Assembly (NCBI RefSeq): GCF_023343835.1
Contig: NC_064438.1
Coordinates: 59,048,578 to 59,112,577 of the forward strand
Length of the DNA: 64,000 bases
Direction of reading: 5' to 3'
From: Lagopus muta
Taxonomy: Eukaryota; Chordata; Aves; Galliformes; Phasianidae
Shown here one piece after another: positions 1 through 11,553 of the stretch. Positions within the stretch are counted from its first letter, which is position 1, and each line of letters starts with the position of its first letter. The position numbers and the translations under genes were made by a program. The notes under the pieces were generated by a model, which saw only the letters and a list, made by a program, of their open reading frames with translations, made no database searches and was not told the origin of the DNA.

Positions 1-2250
1 GAGAGAAGTGGGGTATCCTGAGTCACCTCTCTGATCTACTCCTCCCTTTATAGAGGTTGTGTGACCCTGGTTGTGCTGAGTCAGGGGACAAAGGGAGCAG
101 GACAGCCCCAAAGCAGAGCCTGGCAGCCCACTCAGCAAAGGGGAGAACCAGCAGACCTGCCTGGCTGGTAAGCAGCCTGTTTGCCTTCAACTTAGGTTTA
201 ATTCCTGAGCAAAGAGCAATGCTTTACACAAATATACACAAGGCAAGTATTTAGGTCCAACACAACCTTAGGTAAAGAGAAAACATGCTTTGCCAATGCT
301 CCTAGGCACATCCTGCCACTCCTCATACCTGTCCTGTTCAGTAAATGCAGGTAATTATCAGTGTGAATGTGTGTGTATGTCTGTGTGGAGTTGGACTGGG
401 AGGTTTCAGAGGTGGGATGATTCCAGCTGAGCTCTCCTGGCCCCATACATTTTGCACTCCTGAAAGTAAATGGAATTATAATTGCTGATGAACAATAACA
501 ACACAATTTTCCATAATTTCCAAGGCAGTGATTGCATGTATAGGAACTGTTTTTAGGAGAATAAACAGACATTTTCCTGTGGTATGATATGAGGATAATC
601 TGAACAAGAAGCTAGCAAAGCAGTTTAAAAGGTGCTGAGGAGAGACTGTAGGAAACCGCCTTCAGCATTCTGAGTCACTACTGATGTATCCACAGCACAT
701 GTGAGTTTCTGGAAATCCATTGGTTCCTATGAAAAGGAAACTTTGATGTGCAGAGGAATGGCCACAGCTCAAAGGGAACAACTGAAGATCAGAACCTGGA
801 GACCAGATACAGATTTGTACCATGCCATGACCTGCACATCACAGGGGGCTGATGGAACGCGTGGTGTAGGGAGATGGGCAGGAAAACAAAAGGTGTCTGC
901 AGAAACTGATGGTGACTGCAAGAAGATCTGTGTGCTGTGAGAACAGATAATGCTGGACTTTGATTGTTCAAGCATCAGGAGCTGCAGTGTGCGTTAAGCT
1001 CTCTGAGTATTAATGGTTATGGAAAAAAAGGATCGCCAAAGAAAGTAACAGCTTCCCATAGTTTAGATTAGATAAAGAAATTCTTAGTTCTATTTACTTT
1101 AATAGAGATATCTAATTTCACTGCCACCTCGTATTTATTATTGTTTCTCTCTGCCTTGGATATTTTTTTAGCTTTCCATGATACTGAAAAAAGAAATAAA
1201 GGAAGAAAAAGAGACAAAGAAATGTGATGTAAACCAAAAGCGAGGGCGAGAAGAACAGCTATCTAAAATCCCACTAATAAGGTCAAGCAAAAAGAATCAT
1301 ATCTTTTTCATTCAAGAAATGAATTTTGCTTCAGGCATAAAAATCTAAAGCAGTCTTAAAATGTTTGAGACACACTTACTATTTTTCATGCTAAAACTCT
1401 CCCATTTTAGTGTGATCTGATTGCAATTTCAGAGCGCATGCATTATTAACAAAGGTTTTCTTTGTAACCCAACCTGCTCTTTAATTTGCTAACGGAGCAA
1501 AGAGACTGCATAGCAGCTATCTGATGCCTAAGGATACACGATGAGGATCCCCACGGGGCTCACATAAGCAGTCTGTTCCTGGAGGGTTCTGACACTCAGC
1601 TGATCACTGTCCCAAGCAGCCCATGGTGTCAATCCTCTGAGCAGGAGCTGAGCCTGGAGACATCACAGGCTTCTTCCCAACTTGAACATATTTTTGTCTG
1701 CAATTCTACAACTACATAACTTCAACTACCACAACATTTTTGTTGGATGTATGATTTTCTTTACTAGGAAGAAATCCCCGAACACTAATTAGTTAATTAC
1801 AGAAACAAACAAGGCGGCTTCCCAAACCCACCGAAGCTCACCCAGCACACCCAGCGCCCTGGCCTTTCTGCAGCAGGAGGTGTTGGCAGGATGTCCGCCC
1901 GTCCCATCCACACAAGGCTGTGTGCACTGCAGGCCCCCACTGCCAGCTCTGCCCACAGCTCCCAGAGGACACCAACACACAGCACTTCCATGCTTTCAGC
2001 CTTTCTAGGCACTAGCTGAGCTGACTGTGGGGGTGGACTTACCACTCCAGGAAGACCGATGCTCTTTTCCTTTATTACATCCTCCTCTCCATGCTAACAC
2101 ATCTCCCAGTAGCACCACACCAGCTAATTAGCTTTTCAGCAACACTGAACTGAGCTTTGTTTGCAAACAAGTGAACACAAGTAGGGCAGTGAGCGATGGG
2201 AACAGAAGGGAAGGGAGAAAAGGGAAAGCGCTGAACTGGGCAAACTCAGT
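1..2250. other. Unique non-coding DNA, no gene seen
   Basis: No frame with a recognisable product is present. The block holds a short degenerate TG-rich run near 361-388 and a purine-rich A-rich stretch near 1181-1240. Near 1375-1530 there is an AT-rich segment of mixed complexity, with homeodomain-like TAAT cores and no repeat character, that could be conserved non-coding DNA. This is inferred from composition only. Confidence 0.6.
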
Positions 2251-2420
2251 GCTGCCCAAGGAGGCTGTGGATGCCCCATCCCTGCAGGCATTCAAGGCCA
2301 GGCTGGATGTGGCTCTGGGCAGCCTGGGCTGCTGGTTGGCGACCTGCACACAGCAGGGGGTTGGAGCTGGATGAGCACTGTGCTCCTTTGCAACCCAGGC
2401 CATTCTGTGAGTCTGTGACA
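2251..2420 (+). mobile_element. CR1 LINE 3' fragment, young-type subfamily
   Basis: This is the 3' end of a chicken repeat 1 (CR1) non-LTR retrotransposon, truncated at its 5' end. The sense strand encodes the end of ORF2, recognisable as [18 protein letters not shown], followed by the conserved 3' region with the hallmark CAACCCAGGCCATTCTGTGA near its end. The tail is degenerate (GAGTCTGTGACA). The same subfamily recurs in this window at 17056, 19086, 27559, 42643, 44425, 51997 and 62497. It is a dead insertion and too short to encode a functional enzyme. Confidence 0.93.
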
Positions 2421-2710
2421 GGCTCCAGTACTGGGAAGAGGAGAACAGCACAGGCTCTGAGAACAGCCAATGCTTTGAAGGATGTCCTGCCAACCCAAGG
2501 AAGTGCTACATATTTTTAAAAACAACTCTGACAGCTTCTGTCATTTGATGTATACTGCAAACAGTGCACATTTTAAAATATTTGATAGGAATTTGAAATA
2601 CATATCCTGCTTTTTCAGTTTCTAATCAAACATTTTCCTTTCCATGGATGTGATTTAGATTATTTTTCTGGCAGATCTCATATCAATTACAATGCATAAT
2701 TACTATGTTG

Positions 2711-2752
2711 GTTTTTTTTGTTTTTTTTTTTTGTTTTTTTTTGTTTTTTTCC
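2711..2752 (+). repeat. Interrupted poly(T) tract
   Basis: The tract consists of four T runs of about 8, 12, 9 and 7 bases, separated by single G bases. It is followed by CC and TTTAG, so on the + strand it resembles a strong polypyrimidine tract and 3' splice site. On the - strand it could be the decayed poly(A) tail of a retrocopy, but no retrogene body is visible beside it. A simple T-rich low-complexity run is the default reading. Confidence 0.8.
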
Positions 2753-2869
2753 TTTAGTGATGTTTGCTATGAAAATCGCCAATATGAACCAAATCAAAAT
2801 CCCTTAAAACCATTCAGAAGAATTGCCAGAATGTGTTCTGATGTGTTCACAGTGGGATAAGGACTCATA

Positions 2870-3274
2870 GCAGCAGCCTTGTGCAGAAGGACTTCGGAGC
2901 GCTGGTGGACAGAAACAGGGCATGAGCCAGCAGTGTGTGCCTGCAGCCTGGAATGCCTACAGTGCACCGGGCTGCACCGGGCAGGGAGGGGGCTGTCCTC
3001 CTCTGCTCTGCCCCCCCTGCAGTGCTGCACCCAGGCCTGGGGCCCAGCACAGAGAGACATGAGGCTGCTGGAGCAGGTCCAGAGGAGGGCAAGAGGGTGC
3101 TCAGAGGATGGAGAACCTCTCCTATAGAGAAAGACTGAGAGCTGGGGGTGTTCAGCATGAAGAAGAAAATATTCTAGTGAGAAGGCTCCATTGTGGCTTT
3201 CCAGTATTTAAAGGAAGCCTATAGACAGGACGGAGAGTGACTAATCACAGTCTATTAGAGATAGGATGAGGGGG
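2870..3274 (+). mobile_element. CR1 LINE, outer element, 5' part (interrupted)
   Basis: This is the 5' part of an older CR1 copy in + orientation. It contains ORF2-derived sequence, including the segment AGGTCCAGAGGAGGGCAAG and the conserved stretch around CTCTCCTATAGAGAAAG. It ends at GATAGGATGAGGGGG, where a CR1 in the opposite orientation begins. The missing 3' part resumes at about 3794. Many substitutions suggest it is older than the truncated copies of the young-type subfamily. Confidence 0.88.
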
Positions 3275-3793
3275 AATCACAGAATGGTTGAGGTTGGAAG
3301 AGTCGACTTGGGACCATCTAGTCCAACCCTCCTGCTTAAAGCAGGGTTACCCAGAGACCATTTCCAAGGACCACATCCAGGTGAGTTCTGAATATCTCTG
3401 GAGAAGGAGCTTCCAGCAGCTCTCTGGGCAGTACGTTCCAGGGCTCTGTCACTCCCATAGTAAAGTAGCTGTTTCTCATGCTCCAGTGGAACTTTCTAGG
3501 CTCCAATTAGAGCCTGTTGCCAGGCATCACAGCAAATAGCCTGGCCCCATCCTGTTGATATCCTCCCTTAAGATGTTTGTGCACATTAAGATTCCCTCTC
3601 AGCCTCTCTCCTCCAGGATGAACAGTCTCAGGTCTCTCAGCTTTTCCTCATAGGAGTGATGCTCCAGCCCCAATAACCTTTGCAACCCTCTACTGGACTC
3701 TCCAGCAGTTCCCTGACTTTCTTGAACTGGGGAGCCCAGAACTGCAGTCAGTGCTTCAGCTGTGCCATGACCAGAGCTGTGGGAGGAGAGAGG
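3275..3793 (-). mobile_element. CR1 LINE, inner element nested in antisense
   Basis: This CR1 fragment lies on the - strand inside another CR1. Its 3' end is at 3275 (AATCACAGAATGGTTGAGG as read on +) and its truncated 5' end lies near 3793. It contains the usual antisense CR1 landmarks: the segment near CCAACCCTCCTGCTTAAAGC, the run around CTCTCAGCTTTTCCTCATAG and the CCTCTACTGGACTCTCCAG segment. Because it splits another element, it must have inserted after that element. The 5' junction is placed to within about 10 bases. Confidence 0.88.
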
Positions 3794-4047
3794 AGGTTTT
3801 AGGCTAAAAGCAGCAATGCTTAGATTACTTACTGGGAGGAATCTCTTTACAGAGAGATGAGGAGCTGGCACTGCTGTCCAGAGAAACAGTGGATTCCTTC
3901 CTCTGGAGATGCCCAAGGCCACGGATGAGGCTCTAGGACAACTGAGCTGTGGGAGTGAGGGGGGCACAGAGCCCATGGTAGAGACAGAGCTCAAGGGGCT
4001 GCAAGATCTCTTCCAACCCAATGATTCTGTATTTCTATGATTCTGTA
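3794..4047 (+). mobile_element. CR1 LINE, outer element, 3' part
   Basis: This continues the CR1 that begins near 2870. The join is visible because GATAGGATGAGGGGG at the left would be followed in an intact copy by the GGTTTTAGGCTAAAAG seen here. The segment ends with CTTCCAACCCAATGATTCTG and two to three tail units, giving a complete CR1 3' end. Together the two parts form one split element. Confidence 0.88.
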
Positions 4048-5733
4048 ATTAATTCTCATACTTTTACATTCAGAATGTTAGCATCACCATTTTCTTTGGA
4101 GATAAGTGACTTGGGAGCCACATCCAGAAGCAGGGAGGGGGAAGTCTACTCCTTTTGTTAACTGCTTGCTCTTTTCCCCCCAGGGAGACAAGGTCTCTGC
4201 TCTGAGGTCTGCAGCTCAAATGAGCCAGAAAACAGCTGTCTAGCTGTGTGCTACTGGAGCAGCAGAGAAGAGCTCTGCCTGGTGACCCAAGCATGTATCC
4301 AGCAGTGAAAATTTGGGTGTGAAGGGATTGCTAGAGGTCTGCATCCAACAATCTGCTCAGGACAGTGCTTACATAGAGCAGTTTGAGTACAGAGCAGGGT
4401 TAGTACTGTTAGTGCTCTCAGGCTCCCCTTTACCCCTGTTGATGCAGCCTCCCCAGACTCTGTACTGAGTGTCTTCAATGGGCACCAAACAGCAGGGCTG
4501 GGGTGAGCTGTCGAGTGGTTCCTGCCTGAAGACACTGCTGTTATGCCAAGCCCTCTCAGCATGCAAAGAAATCACACATTTCTCCATCCAGAGACTCACA
4601 TTATTGTTGTATGACATTGATTGTGCTGCACTACAGTTACTCATCACACAACCATTAGATTACAACAGCCCCAGCAAATAATTGTCGTTTCTAGCAAATA
4701 ATTAGCATTCTCTGAGCCCTCAGACCTATAAGGTACACAAATATATTGATTAGGCAATATGGTAAATAGTGTGCCACTTTCTTTGCTGCTTTGTTTTGCT
4801 CTATTTGTTCTGAGCACACCAGGAAGGAACTGAGCAATCCCAGTGCAGCCCCAGAACAAAGCCAGCAGTGAGGCATGGTGGCACTGGGGCTCTTGTGGCC
4901 ATTGTAAATATGGAGCTGGGCAGATCCGAGTTCTGATCCCCAGTGCTGGCACCCTGGGTTGGAGCTTGCCACTGCTACATATCCCCAAAAACGTCGTCAT
5001 GCTCACACAAAAGATAGGTATATCTATTATTTCCCATCCTCAGCCTTGGAGTTTGCTTCTTGCAGAGCTCTCCGATCATTCACTGCTCACCCAGAAATAG
5101 CACCCGGAAAGTCTCACAGATTAAAGAGAAGTGTCCTCATTATGAGTGAAATCCATGGAGGAGCAGGCAAAGAAAAAGACAGAGCAAAGAGCTTTTGTGC
5201 AGCACATGGCACAGCTCAGTCTCAATGCGCTGCTAAGATACTACAGCAAAACCCTGTCAGAAAATACAAGAGACTTTCAGATAGCTGTTGATGGGCTAAG
5301 GTTCAAAAAATGTTCAGCCACGGGAGACAAAGTGTAGCCAAGGTCAGAATTCAGAGAGAAATGGAGCATCATAAGCAGCATGGCTGGTCCGTGTCCAGTG
5401 GCACAGCCCACAGAACAGCCCCAAAACCCCTGGGTGTCAGAGTCCTCTCATACCCGTACTTGAGAAGGACGAGCATCCATCAGACATGATGACAGTGACA
5501 GCAGGGTGTGGGTGGAGGTGGCAATATAGAGGGGCAACCTGACTGCTGACAGAGCACTGGAGCTTCTGAAGGAGTGAGAGCACAGACTATCCTAGGAGAG
5601 CTTGCTTTCAGGGCAGCTCATTCTTCCTAGGAAGAAGTGCAGTGCCACATGCAAAGCTGGCTGCAGTTAGACAGGAGTGGCATCATCTTAAAGTCAGAGG
5701 TGTTTGGAGTAATTTGCAGCTCAGAACATTAAA
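4048..5733. other. Unique non-coding DNA, no gene seen
   Basis: No repeat family or coding frame is recognised in this stretch. An 11-bp direct repeat, AGCAAATAATT, occurs twice near 4673 and 4693. The short open frames overlap on both strands and resemble no known domain. Confidence 0.55.
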
Positions 5734-5930
5734 GAATCATACAATCATTCAGGTTATAAAAGACCTCCAAGATCCCCAAGGCCAACCCCAGCACACATCT
5801 CCACAGCTCTGAAACACCTCCAGGGTGTTCCTCAACCCTAACCCCACCATCACTCCCTGGGCAGCTGTGCTCATCCCTGACCACTCTAAGACAAAATTAT
5901 CCCTAATATCCAACCCACACTTCTGGAGTG
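5734..5930 (-). mobile_element. CR1 LINE 3' fragment, old copy
   Basis: This is an antisense CR1 3' end. It begins with a GAATCATACAATCATTCAG tail, followed by the degenerate segment GATCCCCAAGGCCAACC. It continues through ACATCTCCACAGCTCTG and CACCTCCAGGGTGTTCCTC to TAATATCCAACCCACAC. It belongs to the same subfamily as the copies at 55888 and 59966. It is truncated at the 5' end and diverged. Confidence 0.85.
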
Positions 5931-6665
5931 CATCAAACTAGCATGTCCCTTGCTTCTTCCTCTGTGCCTCATCCCACAGCACAGCACAGCACTCACAACA
6001 CAAGCACAGTTCTTAAAACAGAATCTTCTATTGTGTTCAGAAACCTAAATGTGTAGAATAACTGTTCTGAATCAGTGCTGGTATTTTTTACAGGATCCTC
6101 AGACAAGGGGGTTGCTGTAAGGTTGCTCCTTTATGCTGAGCACATATCCAAAGAACTGGATTAATAATTCAGGATGCATTTCTCAACTACAGAGCATGCG
6201 CTCCAACACTTCTGGGAGGAATGTATTCCTGCACTTAAGGATCATTTTGTTGCCTTCTAAGTCTAATACATCTGTACATGAATGCTGGTAGGCTTTCCTG
6301 CAGTCTGTTTCCAACACAGATTATAGAATTTCAAGAAATTGGAGAAATGAGAACAAATAATGTAAGAAATTACCTCTTGCAAACCATGTTTTTCAGTGCA
6401 CTTGCTTTAAAATCTGAAAAATGGAATTATATAGTCATAAAAAAACTATGAGGCTTTATGGGTGAGAGTTGAGATTTCATGTCTGTGGGGATCTCCTCAC
6501 ACCTCAGTGGGATTCCACCCCACTACACATCACAGCCAGATGCATTTTCAGATACAAAGTTCCACTGAGATCATAATTGTTAACAATTGAGATAATACTC
6601 TTTGCAAGATGATCAAGATTGATGTTGGCTTAGTTGTTTCCTCTTCAATTATTTAAAAGCTCAAA

Positions 6666-7002
6666 TGTATGCGCTACACAACGGAAAGCGCCGCAACGAC
6701 AGCAGAACAGTAAGATCCCAGGTTTCAACAATTGAAGAGTCACTCAAATACAACAGCAGAGGGCACAGAAATGAAGAAAAAAAGCTGCTAACCTTTGGAA
6801 GGCCTCAGGTAGGCAGGGATATCCAGCAAAAGCCCCCCACCTGGGCTGCCAGCCCTTAAATGAGGTCTGGGAAGGGGAGGATGCTGGCTCCAGCCCTTCC
6901 ATCACCCAGTGCATTGCATGCACCTGAGCTCCCCTGGTCTGGCCCTGCCTTCCCACCAGGTGCTCCATCGCTGCTTCAGGCTGTGACAGCATTTCTGCTA
7001 CA
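6666..7002 (-). mobile_element. Solo LTR, avian ERV type, copy 1
   Basis: This is a complete LTR-like unit of about 337 bp, apparently in - orientation, with termini of the form TGTA...TACA. It matches the unit at 31494-31828 over its whole length: both share the CTTCCATCACYCAGTGCATT block, the TTAAATGAGGTCTGGGAAGG block and the same terminal motifs. Read on the - strand, ATTTAAG could serve as a TATA-like element. No internal retroviral sequence flanks it, so it is best read as a solo LTR. I cannot see a clear target-site duplication. The family name is not assigned. Confidence 0.72.
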
Positions 7003-8725
7003 ATATAACAAAAATATTAAAGGGAAAAATCTAATATCCTGTTTTTTTAATGAGAAAATCTCTTTTTATTCATCTTTAATCAGTTTGATCACCTTGTTTG
7101 AATAGTTACAAGACTAGGTTTTATTTTTATTTACTCCCCACCTCTCCCAAGGCCAAGAACGTTAAATATTCAATTCCATTGCTGAATTCAGTAAATACAC
7201 ATGTTTTGCATCTAATTTCTTTTGAAATATATATTAAACTTTTATACTTTCCCAAAGAGAAATCCAGGAAAAGAAGCTTTTTAAAGCTTTTCAACCAATC
7301 TCACAGTTTCTTCTTCAGTCAACCTCTCTGTGTTGTCTGTGTGCAGATGTAATCAATTACAATATTTTAGAGATTCCATCCATGATTAAATAAATGATTC
7401 TTCTGAACTCTGACGCATCTCGTCAACCTGCTCCCAACAAGGCACAGATTTGCAGATCTATTTCTGTGTATGGCTCTTATCTGCCACAGCTGCTGCTGGA
7501 AATTTGTTTTCTGTGATGAAAACACAGTATTCCCCATTGCTTTGCATGACAGAAGACAAATTTAACTTCTATTGTAGATGAACTCTTTTATCCTGTAGAA
7601 ACTTTCTGTTCTCTGTTGTCGTCACCATTTTGGTTCCAATGTTGATGCATCCTCCAGACGAAGTGTTTTGCAGTGCTGGGTGAGATGTGAATGTGCAGAA
7701 CTGTCTGAGCAAGTCCCCATGCCATGGCCTTTCCTATCTGGGATGCTTTGCTTCCTATTTCTCAGGAAGGCAAGAAGACAGCAGCACTGCTGGATGCTCC
7801 TTCAATGAGCAGACCTGCTTTCAGGCAAGGCCTGAGGTATAGGACTGCTTTTCCTGCTGGGCATGGGATGATGCCCAGAGCAGCACAGACACAACACACC
7901 TCAGGCCTCCACAGCCCACCAGAAGTTCTACAGGGCTGCTGCCCTACCTGGATGTCCCCCATCCCATTGCATGCAGCTGGCTGCTGACAAAGCCACACCA
8001 TGCACATGGCTGGGGGTGCAGCTTGGCTGGACAGGGCCAGCTGTCAGCCATCAATCTGATTCAGTGCTTATTAAGTCAATATAATTTGAATGCCAAACCT
8101 TTTTGTCTACAGTAGCAATTTTATGTGTGCACAGAAACAAAGGAACACGGAGCTGGAAAAAACTGTGGAGTTCCCAGCTCTGCTGCTCTGAGGTTGTAAA
8201 AATTTGTTCCTATTTATGAACTTGTTGAGCTTGAAAGTGGGGATGTCTCCACTTACTGCTTCACTTGGAACGCTGTCCATGACTCCACAAGCTTTAATGT
8301 ATGAGATCTTGCTTCTAATGTCAACACCACACTTTTCAAGAACACATTTATTCAAGGCATGTTTGTTATCATTTGCTCTCATGCCAAAATTATTTTTAGA
8401 ATAAAGGACATATTAGCCCTACCTGGTATATTGCCTTGGTGTGTTCACAGAGAGCAAGCAGGTCCACCCTCAGCCTCGTCCTGTTAAAGCTGCAGAAGGC
8501 AGCATCTAGGCCTCCCTTGTGCAGCATCCTCCACTCCCAAGTTCCCCACATCCATGCTCACTGTCCCCTCCCCTTTCTTCACCTGCTCAGATTCCCAGCT
8601 CTGCTGCCATCCCTTGCAGCAGATCTCTTGACTTAGCATCATCCTCTGTAAACTCTGCTAGGCACCATTACAGAGGTGCGAGTTGCTGTAACTTGTTATC
8701 TCTGGGACCTGCTAGCTCCATGACC
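7003..8725. other. Unique AT-rich non-coding DNA
   Basis: The first 400 bases are T-rich and of low complexity without a clear repeat unit. The remainder is unique and carries no recognised gene, LINE or LTR. Confidence 0.55.
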
Positions 8726-8810
8726 ATAGAATCATAGCATCACCAGGGTTGGAAAAGATCTCCAAGAGCATCTAGGCCAACCATCCACCTTCCACCAATA
8801 TTTCCCCGCT
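8726..8810 (-). mobile_element. CR1 LINE 3' end, short fragment
   Basis: An antisense CR1 tail (ATAGAATCATAGCATCAC) is followed by GGTTGGAAAAGATCTCCAAG and the segment TCTAGGCCAACCATCCACC. Only about 85 bp of the 3' end is present, a typical severe 5' truncation. Confidence 0.85.
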
Positions 8811-11191
8811 AAAAATTGACTTAAAGTACTTCAATAAATATTCAAATTATTGTTATTAGCAGTGGAATGAATTTGGGCGTGGGTATGAAAAAAACCCTCA
8901 AGTAAAAAGTGAATCTCTTCTGTTTCCTTGTAGAGATGCTCTTCCATCCTCCACAATTCCATCCCGTCACACTGTGCTGTGCTTTTCCTTTTCCCACTCC
9001 ACATCTTTTTGTCCAGTTTAGATGTGACTCATAGCAAAACCTGAAATTTCCAAATCCTTTATGACCACAGAAATTCTGCTTTCCCACAGCAAGAATATCC
9101 CTTTTCCAAGGCCCAGAGCAGGCAGCCACTGCTGCAGGCTGAGTCCCACAGCCCGTGCTGGGACCGGGGCTCATTCAAAGCCACACTGCTTTCACGCAGT
9201 GCCTTTCACCATGTGGTTATCCACAGTTCTTGCACACTTGGGCTGTTTGGCTGCCTCTGAAGTGAGAAGGAGCAGCAGAGTCAGCTCTGAAGTATTTGCT
9301 GCGACAAACAAACCTCGGGACAGATGTGTGCTGAGCTGGCAGTGTCTGAGAGAGGAGCTGCTGTCCCTGGAGGAGCGCTCAGCTCCTCTCGGCACTCAGG
9401 CTTTGTGCTGGGTGCCACGACCCTGAGCTCGCCCACTGGAATGCCAAAGCCATCCGTGCTTTTCATCTGAGAGCTCAGCAGTCGCATTTTGACCTGAAGT
9501 AACACTTTGTTACTTGGCCTTCTTTCCCTTGAAGGAGAGAAATGATGCTGGAGAAATCTTCGGTTTCAATGGAGTAAAGTTATTAATACTGCCTTCCAAC
9601 TGACATCTTTCAATTAGCTCTGACCTTTACTGAACAATAGCCTTTCCACCTCTGTTGGCATTTCTTATCACTTCAGCGTCACAGTCAGGAGAAATTCCTC
9701 TCCTGCCTATGGGCAAAATTCAGCGTATTGATCAAGATAAAAAAATAAAAAGAAACAATAAGAAAGAAAACTACTGCAGAGCAAAATGGGCCCCATTCTT
9801 TGGTACCACCTCCTAAAAATGCCGATAACTGAACCCGGGACCTGGGGGCAACCTGGGACCCAATAAATGATGCTGCTCCCAGGGGAGAGCCCCCAGGGAC
9901 AGAGCAGGGACAGTGCAGGCTCTGCCATCACCCAACAGGTCGAAACGATGGACTGTCCAGCAAGGCTGATGATGGAAACTTTCAGTTGGAACCATCTTCA
10001 CTTTCTCACCACAGAACTGTTTAACAAATAATGTGGATCCTGGTAAGTATCACATCAAACCTGTTTCAAAAATAAAATCAAAATAGCATCATGTTTGTTT
10101 AAGTGCAAGGCATGGCTTTCCATGAAGTAAAACCAGACATCCAAATGCTGAATAATATCTGTGAACAGAATGTGAGAAGATTTTGCTAACAGAACATGAC
10201 AAAAGAAGATTATTTTTAGAGAAAAATGTTTTGCTGTTCCTGTAGTCACCATTCTGTGTGAAATTATAACAGCAGGACCAATAGTTGTTCAGTATGTATT
10301 CACATAAAAACCTGAGCAGGTGAGGTTTTGTTGCAATGACCCATAAACATTTCAGCCAGTTTACTCCCCTCCAGCTGGGCTTCATTACCCAGACTGACAT
10401 CTGCCTGTCCTTTTAGAAAGCTCTGTGTTATCTGTGACAAATGGTTTTATATACAGGTCCATTTTTGGCGCTTTTGAGTTTTCCTCTAGGCAGCAGCACC
10501 AGGTTGCACAGAGTGCCCCTCTGGCTGTGTGTGGCCACCACTTGCACTTCAAAGGCCATTTATGTTCTCATTGATATCAAGAGCTTTTGACTTCTGTCTT
10601 CAGCATGGATGGAGCAGGACACAAACCCCATCAAACCGTGGTTACACTGAGATGCTGAGAGTTAATGCTGGTGTAGTTGGGACTACACACTGCACCTCTA
10701 GGCACAGACCAAGATTTCACATTGTCTTCTCACAATGAACAGGGCCTTAAAGATCAGGCATTTTTGGGCAGGCTGTTGCACATGGTTCCGCTTTACTTCC
10801 CAGATTAAAGCGTTTCTCAGCATCTTCAGAAACCCATGAATGAGCAACACGGGCAGTTGGAGCAATGCTAAGGGGCAGCAGGATCTACTATGGGTGCGTG
10901 CACACGTGGTGAGCAATGTCTGTCTCTGGGGACAGGGGTGGATCTGGCTGAGGTTATACTTGCTCTTTTTAGGCTGATTTCAGTAACGCATACAAGCTGA
11001 TAGGAGAGCAGTTACCTAAGGCTGAAGCTATTAAGAACAATGATGCATCAGTTTATTCAACGTGACCTGACCTGACATGAACCAAGAGCATTTTGTGCAT
11101 TTTATTCTGTATGTTTTTGTGTATCTTGTTCTAAACATAATGCTTGTTCAATCTCCCTCATGTTAACAGGAGCTTGTAGGTGCAAGGAGGT
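8811..11191. other. Unique non-coding DNA, no gene seen
   Basis: This block is mixed in composition. The segment near 9790-9900 is GC-rich with direct-repeat-like CCTGGGACCC and CCCGGGACCTGGG strings and an AATAAA, but no LTR structure could be established. No coding frame is recognised. Confidence 0.5.
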
Positions 11192-11553
11192 GGGGACTGC
11201 TGGGACTGCTCAGCCTGGAGAACGCTCAGAGGAGTTGTTGTCCATGTATATAAGTATTGGATGGGAAGGAATAAAGAGGAGTCAGACTCTGTAGTAGTGC
11301 TCTTACCCGGGACCAGACGCAATGGGCTCAAATTAAAACAAGTGAAATTCCATCTGCAGATGGGAAAATACTGTCTTCTTTTTAGCAGTGGTCGCACACT
11401 GGAGCACTTTGTCCTGAAACATTGTGTGGTGTCTGCCCTGGGGTGTGATCACAGTCTTGACACACATTGCATTGGGCAGCCAGCCCCAGTGGCAGTGCTG
11501 GAGCTGCATGGGTCGGAGGAGATGCTCTAAAGGAGGAGCCTCAACCATTTGAG
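11192..11553 (+). mobile_element. CR1 LINE fragment, old and degraded
   Basis: An ancient CR1 copy is recognisable from GGGACTGCTCAGCCTGGAG, then the AATGGGCTCAAATTAAAAC segment and the CACACTGGAGCACTTTGTCC segment. These correspond in order to the CR1 ORF2 C-terminal region. It ends at GCCTCAACCATTTGAGATG, which corresponds to the CR1 3' terminus with a decayed tail. It is the most diverged CR1 I can follow end to end here, so its boundaries are approximate. Confidence 0.75.

Noticed and set aside
2753..2760. 3' splice site after the T tract
   Set aside because: The pyrimidine tract and TTTAG are good, but no open frame or partner donor follows.
9790..9900. GC-rich segment with AATAAA, considered as an LTR
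   Set aside because: No paired terminal motif, primer-binding site or second copy could be found in the window.
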